From NCBI RefSeq assembly GCF_026342435.1, contig NZ_JAPEMT010000002.1, positions 992,001 through 1,056,000 on the forward strand: a stretch of 64,000 nt of DNA, given 5' to 3'. This stretch comes from Streptomyces sp. NBC_00237 (GTDB lineage: Bacteria > Actinomycetota > Actinomycetes > Streptomycetales > Streptomycetaceae). Both the position numbers and the translations under genes were made by a program. This document shows positions 8,338 through 16,580 of the stretch, piece after piece (position 1 is the stretch's first letter; every line of letters starts with the position of its first letter). The notes beneath the pieces were generated by a model. It saw only the letters and a program-made list of their open reading frames with translations. It searched no databases and was not told where the DNA came from.

Positions 8338-9137
8338 GCAGCGTTCGCGGTTACTTCCACCCCAAGACGGCGAGCGGTTCCTCGTCGCTGATCCCGGCGC
8401 CGCCGTGGCACTACTCGGGGGACCTGTTGACCTTCGAGTACCGGACCGATCCGGAGCGGGTGCGTGAACTGCTTCCCGATCCGCTGGAGTTGGCGGCGGA
8501 GGACCCCGGTGCGGTCGCGCTGATCTGGGCGGACTGGCAGTCCTGTTCGGCCTCGCGGGAGGAGCTGCTCGACCCGGTGCGGGCGCAGTACAAGGAGGCG
8601 TTCGTGGTGGTGCGGTGCTCGTACCAGGGACGAACGTACTCGCGGTGCGTCTACATCTGGGTCGACAAGGACTTCGCGATCGCGCGGGGGCTGCATCAGG
8701 GGTATCCGAAGAAGCTCGGATCGATTCACCAGACGCGGCCGCATCCGTACGGTCCCGCGCCTCGGGTGGCGGCCGGGGCGCGCTTCGGGGCGACGCTGGC
8801 GGCGGCGGACCGGAGGCTGGCGGAGGCGACGTTCACCCTGCGGGAGGAGAGTGCGACCCATGGGTTCGTGAACGGGCATCCGATGATCCACAACCGGTGG
8901 CTTCCCTCGGTGGAGAAGGGGAAGGGGCTGGCGCTCGACGAACTCGTGGAGACGGGTGCGGCTTCGTTCGAAGCGGGGGCGGCTTGGGCTGCCGACGCGG
9001 AGGTTTCGCTCTTCGAGTCGCCGACGGAGGAGCTGGCGCGGCTGGAGATCAGGGAGCCGATCGGGGCGTACTTCCGGCAGGTGGGGGTGGTGTGGGACGG
9101 GGGGCGGTTGTTGGAGACGGGCATGACCGGAACCTAG
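8334..9137 (+). CDS. Acetoacetate decarboxylase family protein
   Basis: A 267-residue protein of the ADC family. The segment GLHQGYPKKLGSI (around residues 120-129) carries the paired lysines, one of which forms the Schiff base in characterised decarboxylases. The N-terminal PPWHYSGDLLTFEYRTDPERVRELLPDPL is also typical. A strong AAGGAG (about 8321) precedes the GTG, which overlaps the reductase stop by 4 bp. Many ADC-family members act on other beta- or alpha-keto acids, or as hydratase-aldolases. Here it may process a keto-acid produced by the pathway, but no substrate is demonstrated. Confidence 0.82.
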   Translation: MSSVRGYFHPKTASGSSSLIPAPPWHYSGDLLTFEYRTDPERVRELLPDPLELAAEDPGAVALIWADWQSCSASREELLDPVRAQYKEAFVVVRCSYQGRTYSRCVYIWVDKDFAIARGLHQGYPKKLGSIHQTRPHPYGPAPRVAAGARFGATLAAADRRLAEATFTLREESATHGFVNGHPMIHNRWLPSVEKGKGLALDELVETGAASFEAGAAWAADAEVSLFESPTEELARLEIREPIGAYFRQVGVVWDGGRLLETGMTGT

Positions 9138-9245
9138 CCCTAGGCTGCGGGCGGCGGCGGGGGTGTGGCTCCGGTGGGCTCGGGGCCCGGTGGGGTCGGG
9201 CGGTTGTGGCCTTGCGTCTGCGGGCTGTTGGGCCGTACCGGGTTT

Positions 9246-9358
9246 GCCTGCGGCGCTGCCCCTCCCCGCCCCTTCACCTCAAGCGCTCGCCGCGCGGCTG
9301 TCCCGTTCATGTGCGGGTGCGTCGTGGCTGGTCGCGCAGTTCCCCGCGCCCCTAGGGG
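9246..9358. repeat. Dispersed intergenic repeat, copy 1
   Basis: Starts GCCTGCGGCG and ends near TGGCTGGTCGCGCAGTTCCC followed by GCGCCCCTAGGGG. Related copies lie at 23132-23239 and 31040-31156. It fills most of the 328-bp gap between the ADC-like and HpaE-like genes. The remainder of that gap is GC-rich DNA in which I see no gene. This element type is scattered through Streptomyces genomes between genes. Confidence 0.8.
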
Positions 9359-9465
9359 CATGCTTCGCAGCCCCCCCTTCCCCCACCCCGCTACCGGCCG
9401 CACCCACCAAGGGGGGCCCGCCCCACCGCCGTACCTCCCCACCCACGAACGACCCAGGAGACCCC

Positions 9466-10956
9466 GTGCCCCACCCCGCCCCCACCCCCATCGCCGGAAC
9501 CCGCGTCGACACCCGCCACTGGATCAACGGCGTCCGCGTCGAGTCCGCCGACCGGGCCACCTTCCCCGACCACTCCCCCATCGACGGCACCGAGCTCGCC
9601 CGGATCTCCCGAGGCGGCAAGCCGGAAGCCGATGCCGCCGTCGCCGCAGCCAAGGCCGCCTTCCCCGGCTGGGCGGCGACCTCGCCGCAGGAGCGGGCCC
9701 GCATCCTCCACGCCATCGCCGACGGCGTCGAGAAGCGGCTCGAAGAGCTCGCCCAGGTCGAGACCCGCGACAACGGAGCCCTCGTCCGCTCCCACCGCCG
9801 AGGCGTCATGCCCCGCGTCGCCCACAACTTCCGCTTCTTCGCGGACTGGCTGACCAACGACCTCGGTCACGCCGACTTCGACACCAACACCCGGCGCAAT
9901 CACGTGAGTTGGGACCCGGCCGGACCCTGCGTACTGATCACTCCGTGGAACGCGCCCCTCATGATGGAGAGCTGGAAGGTCGCCCCCGCCCTCGCCGCGG
10001 GCAACACCGTCGTCCTCAAGCCCGCCGAGTGGTCGCCCCTCACCGCCTCCCTCCTCGCCGACATCACCGCCGAGGCCGGACTCCCCGCCGGTGTACTGAA
10101 CGTCGTACAGGGATACGGGGCCGAGGTCGGCCAGGCCCTCACCGAGCACCCCGACGTCCGCCGCATCAGCTTCACCGGCTCCGTGCCGACCGCCCGGCAC
10201 GTCGCCGCCGCAGCAGCGGCGAACCTCACCCCGACCTCCCTCGAACTCGGCGGCAAGTCCCCCCTCCTCGTCCTGGAGGACGCGGACCTCGACCTGGCCG
10301 TCGAGCTGGCGGTCGAGCAGTACGACAACGCCGGGCAGGTGTGCCTGGCCGGGACCCGGCTCCTCGTGCACGAGTCGCTCGAAGCCGAGTTCACCCGGCG
10401 CTTCGTCGCGAAGGCGGGCTCCCTGGTCCAGGGCGACCCGCGCGACGCCGCCACCGACCTGGGGCCCAACATCCACCCCCGCCAGCTGGAGAAGATCGAC
10501 GGCTTCGTGCGGCGCGCGGTCGAAGCGGGCGCGAGGGCCGTCATCGGCGGCGGGCCGAACACCGCGCTGAACGAGGAACTGGGCGGGCTGTACTACCGGC
10601 CCACCCTCCTCACCGGGCTCCCGCAGGACGCCGAAGCCGTCCAGGAGGAGATCTTCGGTCCTGTGCTCACCCTCCAGACCTTCGGGAGCGACGAGGAAGC
10701 CGTCACGCTGGCCAACGGGACCCGGTTCGGTCTCGCCGCCACCCTCGTCAGCGGCGACCGCGCGCACGCCGACCGGATCGCCGAACAGCTCGTCGCCGGA
10801 ACCGTCTGGGTCAACTGCTTCTACGTACGCGACCTCCGCGCCCCCTTCGGCGGCTCCCGCCAGTCCGGCATCGGCCGCGAGGGCGGCACCTGGAGCTTCG
10901 ACTTCTACTGCGACCTCAAGAACACCGTCACCGCACAGGAATCAGGGTGGGCCTAA
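9466..10956 (+). CDS. Aldehyde dehydrogenase, HpaE-like (CHMS dehydrogenase type)
   Basis: NAD(P)-dependent aldehyde dehydrogenase of 496 residues. Motifs include ITPWNAPLM, the cofactor loop FTGSVPTAR, LELGGKSP with the general-base Glu, and the nucleophile region NAGQVCLAGTR. The C-terminal PFGGSRQSGIGREGG recalls 5-carboxymethyl-2-hydroxymuconate-semialdehyde dehydrogenases. The GTG at 9466 follows GGAG 6 bases upstream. The much longer open frame to its left runs through the dispersed repeat and is not coding. The next two genes encode an HpaD-like dioxygenase and an HpaG-like isomerase, so oxidation of the ring-cleavage semialdehyde is the most economical assignment. Confidence 0.85.
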   Translation: MPHPAPTPIAGTRVDTRHWINGVRVESADRATFPDHSPIDGTELARISRGGKPEADAAVAAAKAAFPGWAATSPQERARILHAIADGVEKRLEELAQVETRDNGALVRSHRRGVMPRVAHNFRFFADWLTNDLGHADFDTNTRRNHVSWDPAGPCVLITPWNAPLMMESWKVAPALAAGNTVVLKPAEWSPLTASLLADITAEAGLPAGVLNVVQGYGAEVGQALTEHPDVRRISFTGSVPTARHVAAAAAANLTPTSLELGGKSPLLVLEDADLDLAVELAVEQYDNAGQVCLAGTRLLVHESLEAEFTRRFVAKAGSLVQGDPRDAATDLGPNIHPRQLEKIDGFVRRAVEAGARAVIGGGPNTALNEELGGLYYRPTLLTGLPQDAEAVQEEIFGPVLTLQTFGSDEEAVTLANGTRFGLAATLVSGDRAHADRIAEQLVAGTVWVNCFYVRDLRAPFGGSRQSGIGREGGTWSFDFYCDLKNTVTAQESGWA

Positions 10957-10958
10957 AC

Positions 10959-11897
10959 ATGGGTGAAATCGTCGGCGCGGGGCTCCTGTCCCACGTCCCC
11001 ACCATCGTTCTGCCCGAGGAGACCCGCAAGGAGCTCAACGAGGGCCGCGAGATCAGCCTCGTCCCCGGACTGCGCAAGCTCCGCGAGGAGGTCTTCGAGA
11101 CGCTCGACTACGACACCGTCGTCGTCCTCGACTCGCACTGGGCGACCACCGTTGAGTACGTCGTCGCCGCCCAGGACAGGCGAGCCGGTCTCTTCACCTC
11201 CGAGGAGCTGCCGCGCGGCATGTGCCGCATGCCGTACGACTACCCGGGCGACCCCGAACTCGCCCACAGCATCGCCGGGTTCGCCGACCGGCACGGCACC
11301 TGGATCACGCCGATCGACGACCCGTACCTCCCCGTGTACTACGCCACGATCAACCTGTGGAAGTACCTCGGCGAAGGGCTGCCGGAGAAGAAGTGGGTGT
11401 CGATCGGGGTCTGCCAGACCGCCGACACCGAGGACAACCTCCGGCTCGGCCGCGCACTGGCCGACGGCATCGCCGCCACCGACCGCAAGGTGATCGTCAT
11501 CGCGTCCGGCGCGCTGTCGCACACCTTCTGGTCGCTGCGCGAACTGCGCGACCACGAGTCCAGCGACCCCAGCCACATCCACAGCGCCGGTGCCCGCGAG
11601 GCCGACTACGAACGGATCGCCTGGTTCGAACAAGGACGGCACGACGACGTCCTGCGCACCATGCCGGAGTTCTACCGGTTCAAGCCCGAGGCCCGCTTCG
11701 GCCACTACCTGATGATGGCCGGGGCCCTCGGCGAGGAGCGCTGCACCGCCCCCGGACGGCTGTTCAGCGCGTACGAGAACTCCGTCGGCACCGGCCAGGT
11801 CCACATCTGGTTCGACCGCCCCGAAGGCGGCTGGACCGCGACCGCCGACAGCACGGCCCACGACGACACCACCTCCCTGGAGACCGCCCATGCCTGA
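10959..11897 (+). CDS. Class III extradiol ring-cleavage dioxygenase, HpaD-like
   Basis: A 312-residue LigB-superfamily protein resembling 3,4-dihydroxyphenylacetate 2,3-dioxygenase, the Fe(II)-dependent meta-cleavage of homoprotocatechuate. Visible are the N-terminal metal-ligand segment GLLSHVPTIVLPEE, the motif VVVLDSHWATTVEY, and a later conserved region ALSHTFWSLREL. The ATG at 10959 lies 2 bp after the preceding stop. The open frame extends far upstream, but that region is the aldehyde dehydrogenase in another frame. The end overlaps the next gene by 8 bp, showing translational coupling. A different catechol could be the true substrate. Confidence 0.82.
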   Translation: MGEIVGAGLLSHVPTIVLPEETRKELNEGREISLVPGLRKLREEVFETLDYDTVVVLDSHWATTVEYVVAAQDRRAGLFTSEELPRGMCRMPYDYPGDPELAHSIAGFADRHGTWITPIDDPYLPVYYATINLWKYLGEGLPEKKWVSIGVCQTADTEDNLRLGRALADGIAATDRKVIVIASGALSHTFWSLRELRDHESSDPSHIHSAGAREADYERIAWFEQGRHDDVLRTMPEFYRFKPEARFGHYLMMAGALGEERCTAPGRLFSAYENSVGTGQVHIWFDRPEGGWTATADSTAHDDTTSLETAHA

Positions 11898-12738
11898 GTA
11901 CCGCCGCATCCTCCTCGACGGTGCCGTCGTCCAAGTAGAGCGCCAGGAGGACGAGTTGGTCTCCTCCGACGGTCGCCGCGTCAAGGCCGACGACGCCCGC
12001 CACCTCCCCCCGGTCGTACCTTCCAAGGTGGTCGCCGTACACCTCAATCACCGCAGCAGGGTCGAGGAGTTCCAGATCGGCCTCGCGCCCACGCCGACGT
12101 ACTTCCACAAGCCGACGTCCGCGCTCAACTCCCACCAGGGCGCCGTCGTGCGCCCCGAGGGCTGCAAGTACCTCAACTACGAGGGCGAGGTGGCGATCGT
12201 CATCGGGAGGACCGCCCGCAACATCTCACCCGAGGAGGCCGGTGACTACATCGCCGGGTACACCATCGGCAACGACTACGGGCTGCACGACTTCCGCGAC
12301 ACCGACGCCGGATCGATGCTGCGCGTGAAGGGCTCGGACACGCTGTGCCCGCTCGGCCCGGGGCTCGTGACGGACTGGGACTTCCGCAGCAAATACCTGC
12401 GTACGTATGTCAACGGCGTGGTCGTCCAGGACGGTTCCACCTCCGAGATGGAGTGGGACATGCACTACCTGGTCGCCGACATCGCCCGCACCATCACCCT
12501 CAACCCGGGCGACGTCCTGCTGTCGGGCACGCCCGCCAACTCCCGTCCCGTGCAGCCGGGTGACGTCGTCGAGGTCGAGGTGGAAGGGCTCGGGAAGCTG
12601 ACGAACCACATCGTCTCCGGCCCGCTCCCGGTCCGCGACGACTGCGGTGCGCAGCCCACCGAGTCGGAGGAGGTCGTCTCCACGGCCTTCGGCGGCGACT
12701 GGGAGTTCCGAGGCGTCCGCGCGCCGAAGAGAGGCTGA
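11890..12738 (+). CDS. Fumarylacetoacetate hydrolase family protein, HpaG-like
   Basis: A 282-residue FAH-family protein. The C-terminal catalytic domain shows NYEGEVAIVIGR (metal-ligand Glu pair), GYTIGNDYGLHDFR and KGSDTLCPLGPGLV, then LLSGTPANSRPVQPGDVVEVEVEGLG. In homoprotocatechuate degradation this fold catalyses isomerisation and decarboxylation of the ring-cleavage diacid. Enterobacterial HpaG carries two such domains, whereas this is a single-domain protein. It overlaps the dioxygenase by 8 bp. Hydratase (HpaH) and aldolase (HpaI) genes are not in the window. Confidence 0.85.
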   Translation: MPEYRRILLDGAVVQVERQEDELVSSDGRRVKADDARHLPPVVPSKVVAVHLNHRSRVEEFQIGLAPTPTYFHKPTSALNSHQGAVVRPEGCKYLNYEGEVAIVIGRTARNISPEEAGDYIAGYTIGNDYGLHDFRDTDAGSMLRVKGSDTLCPLGPGLVTDWDFRSKYLRTYVNGVVVQDGSTSEMEWDMHYLVADIARTITLNPGDVLLSGTPANSRPVQPGDVVEVEVEGLGKLTNHIVSGPLPVRDDCGAQPTESEEVVSTAFGGDWEFRGVRAPKRG

Positions 12739-12744
12739 CCGGCC

Positions 12745-14208
12745 GTGACCCCCCAGCGGACGGAGACCTCGAAGTCTCCAGCAGCAGGTGACGCGCCCCG
12801 CACACTCAAGCGGGGCGCCCTGGGTGCCCTCGGCATCCTCTTCTTCGTCCTTTCCGCACAGGCCCCGCTGACCGGCATGGCCGGGGCCGCCCCGATCGCG
12901 ATAGCCATCGGGAACGGCCCCGGCACCCCGGCGGCGTACGCCGTCGCCGGTGGCATCGTGCTGCTCTTCTCCGTCGGCTTCGTGGCGATGGGACGGTACG
13001 TCGTCGACGCGGGCGCGTTCTACACGTACATCGGCAGGGGGCTCGGCCGGACCACCGGCATCGGCAGCGCGGGCGTGGCCCTGCTCGCGTACAGCACCAT
13101 CCAGGCGTCGATGTACGGGCTCTACGGGGCGACGACCAGTCGGCTCTTCGAGCACTACGCGGGGCTCGAAGTCCCCTGGTGGGTCTGCGCGTTCGCGACC
13201 ATGGCGATCGTGCAGCTGCTCGGCGTGCTGGGCATCGAGGTGGGGGCGAAGGTCCTCACGGTGTTCGTGCTCGCCGAGTTCAGCATCCTGCTGGCGTTCG
13301 GGGTCGTGACCCTGTTCCAGGGCGGCGGGCCCGAGGGGCTGAACGCGGGGGCCTCCTTCTCGCCGTCGGCCCTGCTCGAAGGCGCGCCCGGTGTGGCGCT
13401 CGTCTTCGCGCTCGCCTCGATGCTCGGCTTCGAGGCGACGGCGATCTACGGAGAGGAGGCGCGCGACCCGACGAAGACGGTCCCGCGTGCCACCTACCTG
13501 GCGGTCGCGGTCGTGACCTGTTTCTTCGCGTTCACGACGTGGATGGTCGTCTCCTCGTACGGAGCGTCCAGGAGCGCGGCGGCGGCAGGGGCGGCGCTGG
13601 CGGGCGGCGACGGGGCGGCGTTCGTGTTCGCACCGGTGGCCGCGCGGTTCGGGGCGTGGACCAACGACGTCCTGCCCTTCCTCCTCGCCACCTCTCTCTT
13701 CGCGGGCATCCTCGCCTTCCACAACTCGGCCAACCGCTATCTGTTCTCGCTGAGCCGCGACGGTCTGCTCCCGCGCAGGCTGTCGGTGCTCGGCAAGCGG
13801 CAGTCTCCGTGGGTGGCCGGTGTCGTCCAGACGCTGACGGCGACGGCGCTCGCGTTGCCGTTCGTGGTGCTCGGCAAGGACCCGGTGCTGACGATGTTCT
13901 CCTGGTTCAGCGGCGTCGCGGCCCTCGCGATCACACTGCTGTACTTCCTGACCTCGGTGTCGGTGATCGTCTTCTTCCGCCGCACCCGGCAGGACACCCG
14001 CGTCTGGAACACGCTGATCGCCCCGCTCCTCGGGTCGCTCGGCATCGCGGGCGCCATCTTCCTCGTCGTCGACAACTTCCCCACCCTGATCGGCGGGAAC
14101 GCGGCGACCGCGACGTGGCTGGCGCTGACCGTTCCGGCGGCGCTGGTGCTGTGCGCGGGCCTGTCCCGGCTGCCGTACGCCAGACGGGCGGCGCGGTCGG
14201 ACCGCTGA
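12745..14208 (+). CDS. APC-family amino acid/amine permease
   Basis: A 487-residue integral membrane protein with about 12 hydrophobic segments. The first one carries the APC signature (LGILFFVLSAQAPLTGMAG). A central conserved segment contains ALASMLGFEATAIYGEEARDP, the loop typical of the superfamily. The GTG at 12745 lies 6 bp after the HpaG-like gene, so it is the last gene of the rightward operon. It is followed by a strong hairpin. Given the GS-like ligase and the dehydrogenases, import of the amine or amino acid substrate is the likely role; the substrate itself is not readable. Confidence 0.88.
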   Translation: MTPQRTETSKSPAAGDAPRTLKRGALGALGILFFVLSAQAPLTGMAGAAPIAIAIGNGPGTPAAYAVAGGIVLLFSVGFVAMGRYVVDAGAFYTYIGRGLGRTTGIGSAGVALLAYSTIQASMYGLYGATTSRLFEHYAGLEVPWWVCAFATMAIVQLLGVLGIEVGAKVLTVFVLAEFSILLAFGVVTLFQGGGPEGLNAGASFSPSALLEGAPGVALVFALASMLGFEATAIYGEEARDPTKTVPRATYLAVAVVTCFFAFTTWMVVSSYGASRSAAAAGAALAGGDGAAFVFAPVAARFGAWTNDVLPFLLATSLFAGILAFHNSANRYLFSLSRDGLLPRRLSVLGKRQSPWVAGVVQTLTATALALPFVVLGKDPVLTMFSWFSGVAALAITLLYFLTSVSVIVFFRRTRQDTRVWNTLIAPLLGSLGIAGAIFLVVDNFPTLIGGNAATATWLALTVPAALVLCAGLSRLPYARRAARSDR

Positions 14209-14233
14209 CCAGCACCGACTTCCGTCGAGCACG

Positions 14234-14265
14234 GTGGCCGGGCCCCTGACCAGGGGCCCGGCCAC
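14234..14265. terminator. Perfect 15-bp stem hairpin after the APC gene
   Basis: The arms GTGGCCGGGCCCCTG and CAGGGGCCCGGCCAC are separated by AC. There is no T-run, as is usual for Streptomyces terminators. It closes the operon ending with the APC permease and insulates the downstream marR promoter. Confidence 0.8.
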
Positions 14266-14272
14266 CCGTACA

Positions 14273-14286
14273 ATTTGATGTCGAAC
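14273..14286. promoter_or_regulatory. Candidate autoregulatory MarR operator
   Basis: ATTTGATGTCGAAC lies 34 bp before the MarR start codon and matches RTTTGANNYCRAAM, shared with 6779 and 28277. MarR regulators commonly bind their own promoter. Confidence 0.6.
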
Positions 14287-14320
14287 GACCGAACCGCTAG
14301 GTGTGTCCGAAGGAGAGCCT

Positions 14321-14896
14321 GTGCCCGGCCAGCGTTCCATCATCGAGACCGAGAAGCTGGTCGAGTCCAAGCTCGGCGGCATCCCCATCCAGCACGAGCA
14401 GATGGCGGTCATCGCCAACATCCACCGTGCCGCCGCCGCCGTCCGGGGCCACTTCGAGAACTCGGTGCTGCGCGGCTCGGACCTCACCTGGACCGCGTTC
14501 GTGGTGCTGTGGGTGGTCTGGATCTGGGGCGAGCAGGAGACCCGTTACGTCGCCGAGGAGGCGGGCATCTCCAAGGGCACGCTGACCGGCGTGGCCAGAA
14601 CCCTGGAGGGGCGCGGCCTGGTGCGGCGCACGAACCACCCCTCCGACGGGCGTCGCGTACTGCTCAGCCTCACCGAGGAGGGCGAGGCGCTGATGCGCCG
14701 CGTCTTCCCCGAGCTGAACGCCGAAGAGGCTTTCGTGGCGCAGCAGTTGGACGCCGACGAGTGCAAAAAGACGGCGGACGCCCTGCGCCGCATCGTCGTC
14801 CAGGTCGAGGAGCACGGCGAGGAGCGCCGCCGCGAGCTGCTGAACGGCGAGGAGCCCGCCCCGCGCCGCAGCGGCCGCCGGGCCACCAAGCCGTAA
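14321..14896 (+). CDS. MarR-family transcriptional regulator
   Basis: A 191-residue winged-helix regulator. The central segment AEEAGISKGTLTGVARTLEGRGLVRR is the helix-turn-helix, and HPSDGRRVLLSLTEEGEAL is the wing. The C-terminal tail is basic (RRSGRRATKP). The GTG at 14321 is chosen because AAGGAG lies at 14310-14315; a GTG at 14303 is upstream of this ribosome site. It is separated from the APC operon by a terminator and has the candidate operator in its own leader. HpaR, which controls homoprotocatechuate genes in enterobacteria, is also MarR-type. This supports a role in controlling the 3923-14208 block in response to an aromatic or amine ligand. Confidence 0.88.
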   Translation: MPGQRSIIETEKLVESKLGGIPIQHEQMAVIANIHRAAAAVRGHFENSVLRGSDLTWTAFVVLWVVWIWGEQETRYVAEEAGISKGTLTGVARTLEGRGLVRRTNHPSDGRRVLLSLTEEGEALMRRVFPELNAEEAFVAQQLDADECKKTADALRRIVVQVEEHGEERRRELLNGEEPAPRRSGRRATKP

Positions 14897-14906
14897 CTTT
14901 TGTACT

Positions 14907-14948
14907 GGGTACGGGTGTTGGGACTCCTCACCGGGTACGGGTGTTGGG
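14907..14948. repeat. 16-bp direct repeat between marR and hydroxylase
   Basis: GGGTACGGGTGTTGGG occurs exactly at 14907-14922 and 14933-14948, between the convergent marR and FAD hydroxylase genes. The second copy ends just before the hydroxylase stop. Confidence 0.7.
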
Positions 14949-14949
14949 C

Positions 14950-16497
14950 TCAGGCCGCCTGGCACCTCCGGAGCGGCTTCGGCGGGCCCAGCCAGCGGTC
15001 GAGCGCGTCGGCCAGGCCGCTCGCGTCGGCGTCCGGTTCCACGCCTGCCGGGTCCGCGCCCGCCGGTGCCGCCCACGCGATGTAGCCGTCGGGGCGCAGG
15101 AGCAGCGCGCTCCACGCGAGGGGCTCCGGGCTGCTCACTCGTACGGTACGGAGCCCGGACCTGGTCTCCTCCGGGTCCCGGGCCCCTTCGGTCAGGAGGA
15201 GCAACGGCTCTGCCGGGGTGAGGAGTTGGGCGACGGTGGTCGGGCCGTCGTCGGTCGTGAAGGCGTGGTTGGGGAGGAAGGCGCCCTCCAGGGAGGTCGA
15301 GCCGGGCGGTCGCGGGTAGCGGATTCCCTGGCCGCTGACCGTGTCGGCCATCTCCTTGACCTGCTCGGGTTCGGCGAGCAGTGCGGTGAAGTGGGCGCGC
15401 AGGCGGCCGTTCTCGGGGTGCGGGTTCATGACGGCGGCCTGGGTGCGGGTGTTGTCGACGACCTCCTGGCCGACGGGCCGGCGTTCACGGGTGTACGTGT
15501 CCAGGAGCGCCGGGGGCGCGTCGCCCCGCGCCACCGCGCCGAGCTTCCAGCCCAGGTTGAAGGCGTCCTGGAGGCCGGTGTTGAGGCCCTGCCCGCCGAG
15601 GGGCGCGTGAACGTGCGCGGCGTCGCCCGCGAGCAGGACGCGCCCGGGTCCGGCTGAGCGGTAGGTGTCGGCGAGGCGGGTGAAGTCGCTGAACCGGGAG
15701 AGGTACGTCGCCCCGCGCATGGGTATGTCACGGCCCAGCACCCGCCTCGTCGCCCCTGTCAACTCCGCGAAGGTGAGGGGTTGTTGGCGCTCGGGGAAGG
15801 GCGGCGTGAAGTCGTGGACGACGACGCGGCTGAGTCCGTACGGATTGACGTTGATCAGCGTCGAGCCCTCGGGGCCGTGCGCCCAGCCGCCGGGGGTGCC
15901 TTGGGGGTCGAGGAGTTCCACCAGGGCGACGAGTCCGCTGAACGACGGCGGGGTGGTCGTCGCGGGGACACCGGCCGCCTCGCGGACGGTGGAGCGCGCG
16001 CCGTCGCAGCCGACCAGCCAGTCGGCCTCGACGCGGGACCGGGTGCCGTCCTCGGAGAGGGTCTCCGCCTCGACGCGGTCGGCGTACTCGGTCAGGCCGG
16101 TCACCCGTACTCCGCGCCGGATCACCGCGCCGAGAGTGCGGGCCCTGGCCTCGAAGGCTTCCTCCAGGGCGGACTGCGACTGGTGGAAGATCGGCGGGCC
16201 CTCGGCCGTGGGCGTGGTGATCTCCAGGAGCGGGAGTCCGGCGAAGTGGAAGCCGGTCCGGTGGTGGAGGTCGAGGCGGCCGGGCTCGGGGAGCCGCAAG
16301 AAGCCCCGGCGGAGCAGGGACTGCACGCTGCGGGCGTGCAGGGTTCCGGCCCGTGGGGTGTCCCTGACCCGCACGTCCTGCTCCAGGACGATCGCCTCGA
16401 CGTTCTGGAGGGCGAGTTCGCAGGCGAGCAGCATGCCGACGGGGCCGCCGCCCGCGATCAGGACGCATGTGCGTTCGGGGAACCGGTCGGTCAGCAT
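14950..16497 (-). CDS. FAD-dependent aromatic ring hydroxylase
   Basis: A 515-residue class A flavoprotein monooxygenase of the PheA/TfdB/MhpA/RdmE type. It has an N-terminal dinucleotide motif LIAGGGPVGMLLACELALQ, the DG motif LVGCDGARSTVREAAGV (about residues 160-175), and the second FAD motif RVLLAGDAAHVHAPLGGQGLNTG (about 280-300), followed by a thioredoxin-like C-terminal domain. It would use NAD(P)H and O2 to hydroxylate a phenolic substrate. The ATG at 16497 has a GGGAG site 9 bases upstream. The open frame continues through the hexamer repeat, but that part is low-complexity (Glu-Ala)n. It is in the same direction as the 6PGDH-like gene. It could supply a catechol to the neighbouring meta-cleavage genes, or act on antibiotics. 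Confidence 0.85.
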   Translation of the reverse strand: MLTDRFPERTCVLIAGGGPVGMLLACELALQNVEAIVLEQDVRVRDTPRAGTLHARSVQSLLRRGFLRLPEPGRLDLHHRTGFHFAGLPLLEITTPTAEGPPIFHQSQSALEEAFEARARTLGAVIRRGVRVTGLTEYADRVEAETLSEDGTRSRVEADWLVGCDGARSTVREAAGVPATTTPPSFSGLVALVELLDPQGTPGGWAHGPEGSTLINVNPYGLSRVVVHDFTPPFPERQQPLTFAELTGATRRVLGRDIPMRGATYLSRFSDFTRLADTYRSAGPGRVLLAGDAAHVHAPLGGQGLNTGLQDAFNLGWKLGAVARGDAPPALLDTYTRERRPVGQEVVDNTRTQAAVMNPHPENGRLRAHFTALLAEPEQVKEMADTVSGQGIRYPRPPGSTSLEGAFLPNHAFTTDDGPTTVAQLLTPAEPLLLLTEGARDPEETRSGLRTVRVSSPEPLAWSALLLRPDGYIAWAAPAGADPAGVEPDADASGLADALDRWLGPPKPLRRCQAA

Positions 16498-16524
16498 GAA
16501 AGTGCTCCCTGTTGCACTGTGGGT

Positions 16525-16580
16525 GGCTTCGGCTTCGGCTTTAGCTTCGGCTTCGGCTTCGGCTTCGGCTTCGGCTTCGG
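16525..16580. repeat. GGCTTC hexanucleotide tandem array
   Basis: About nine copies of GGCTTC, one changed to GGCTTT and one to AGCTTC. They lie immediately after the stop of the oxidoreductase gene (minus strand) and 28 bp before the hydroxylase start. On the minus strand the array reads GAAGCC. The oxidoreductase's own C-terminus (AEPKV) looks like the edge of the same repeat. Confidence 0.9.

Noticed and set aside
9165..10958. Extending the extradiol dioxygenase upstream in its open frame
   Set aside because: That frame is the out-of-frame shadow of the HpaE-like gene. The family start is MGEIVGAGLLSHVP at 10959.
16525..16580. CRISPR-like array
   Set aside because: Six-base units without spacers: a microsatellite, not CRISPR. 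No cas genes are nearby.
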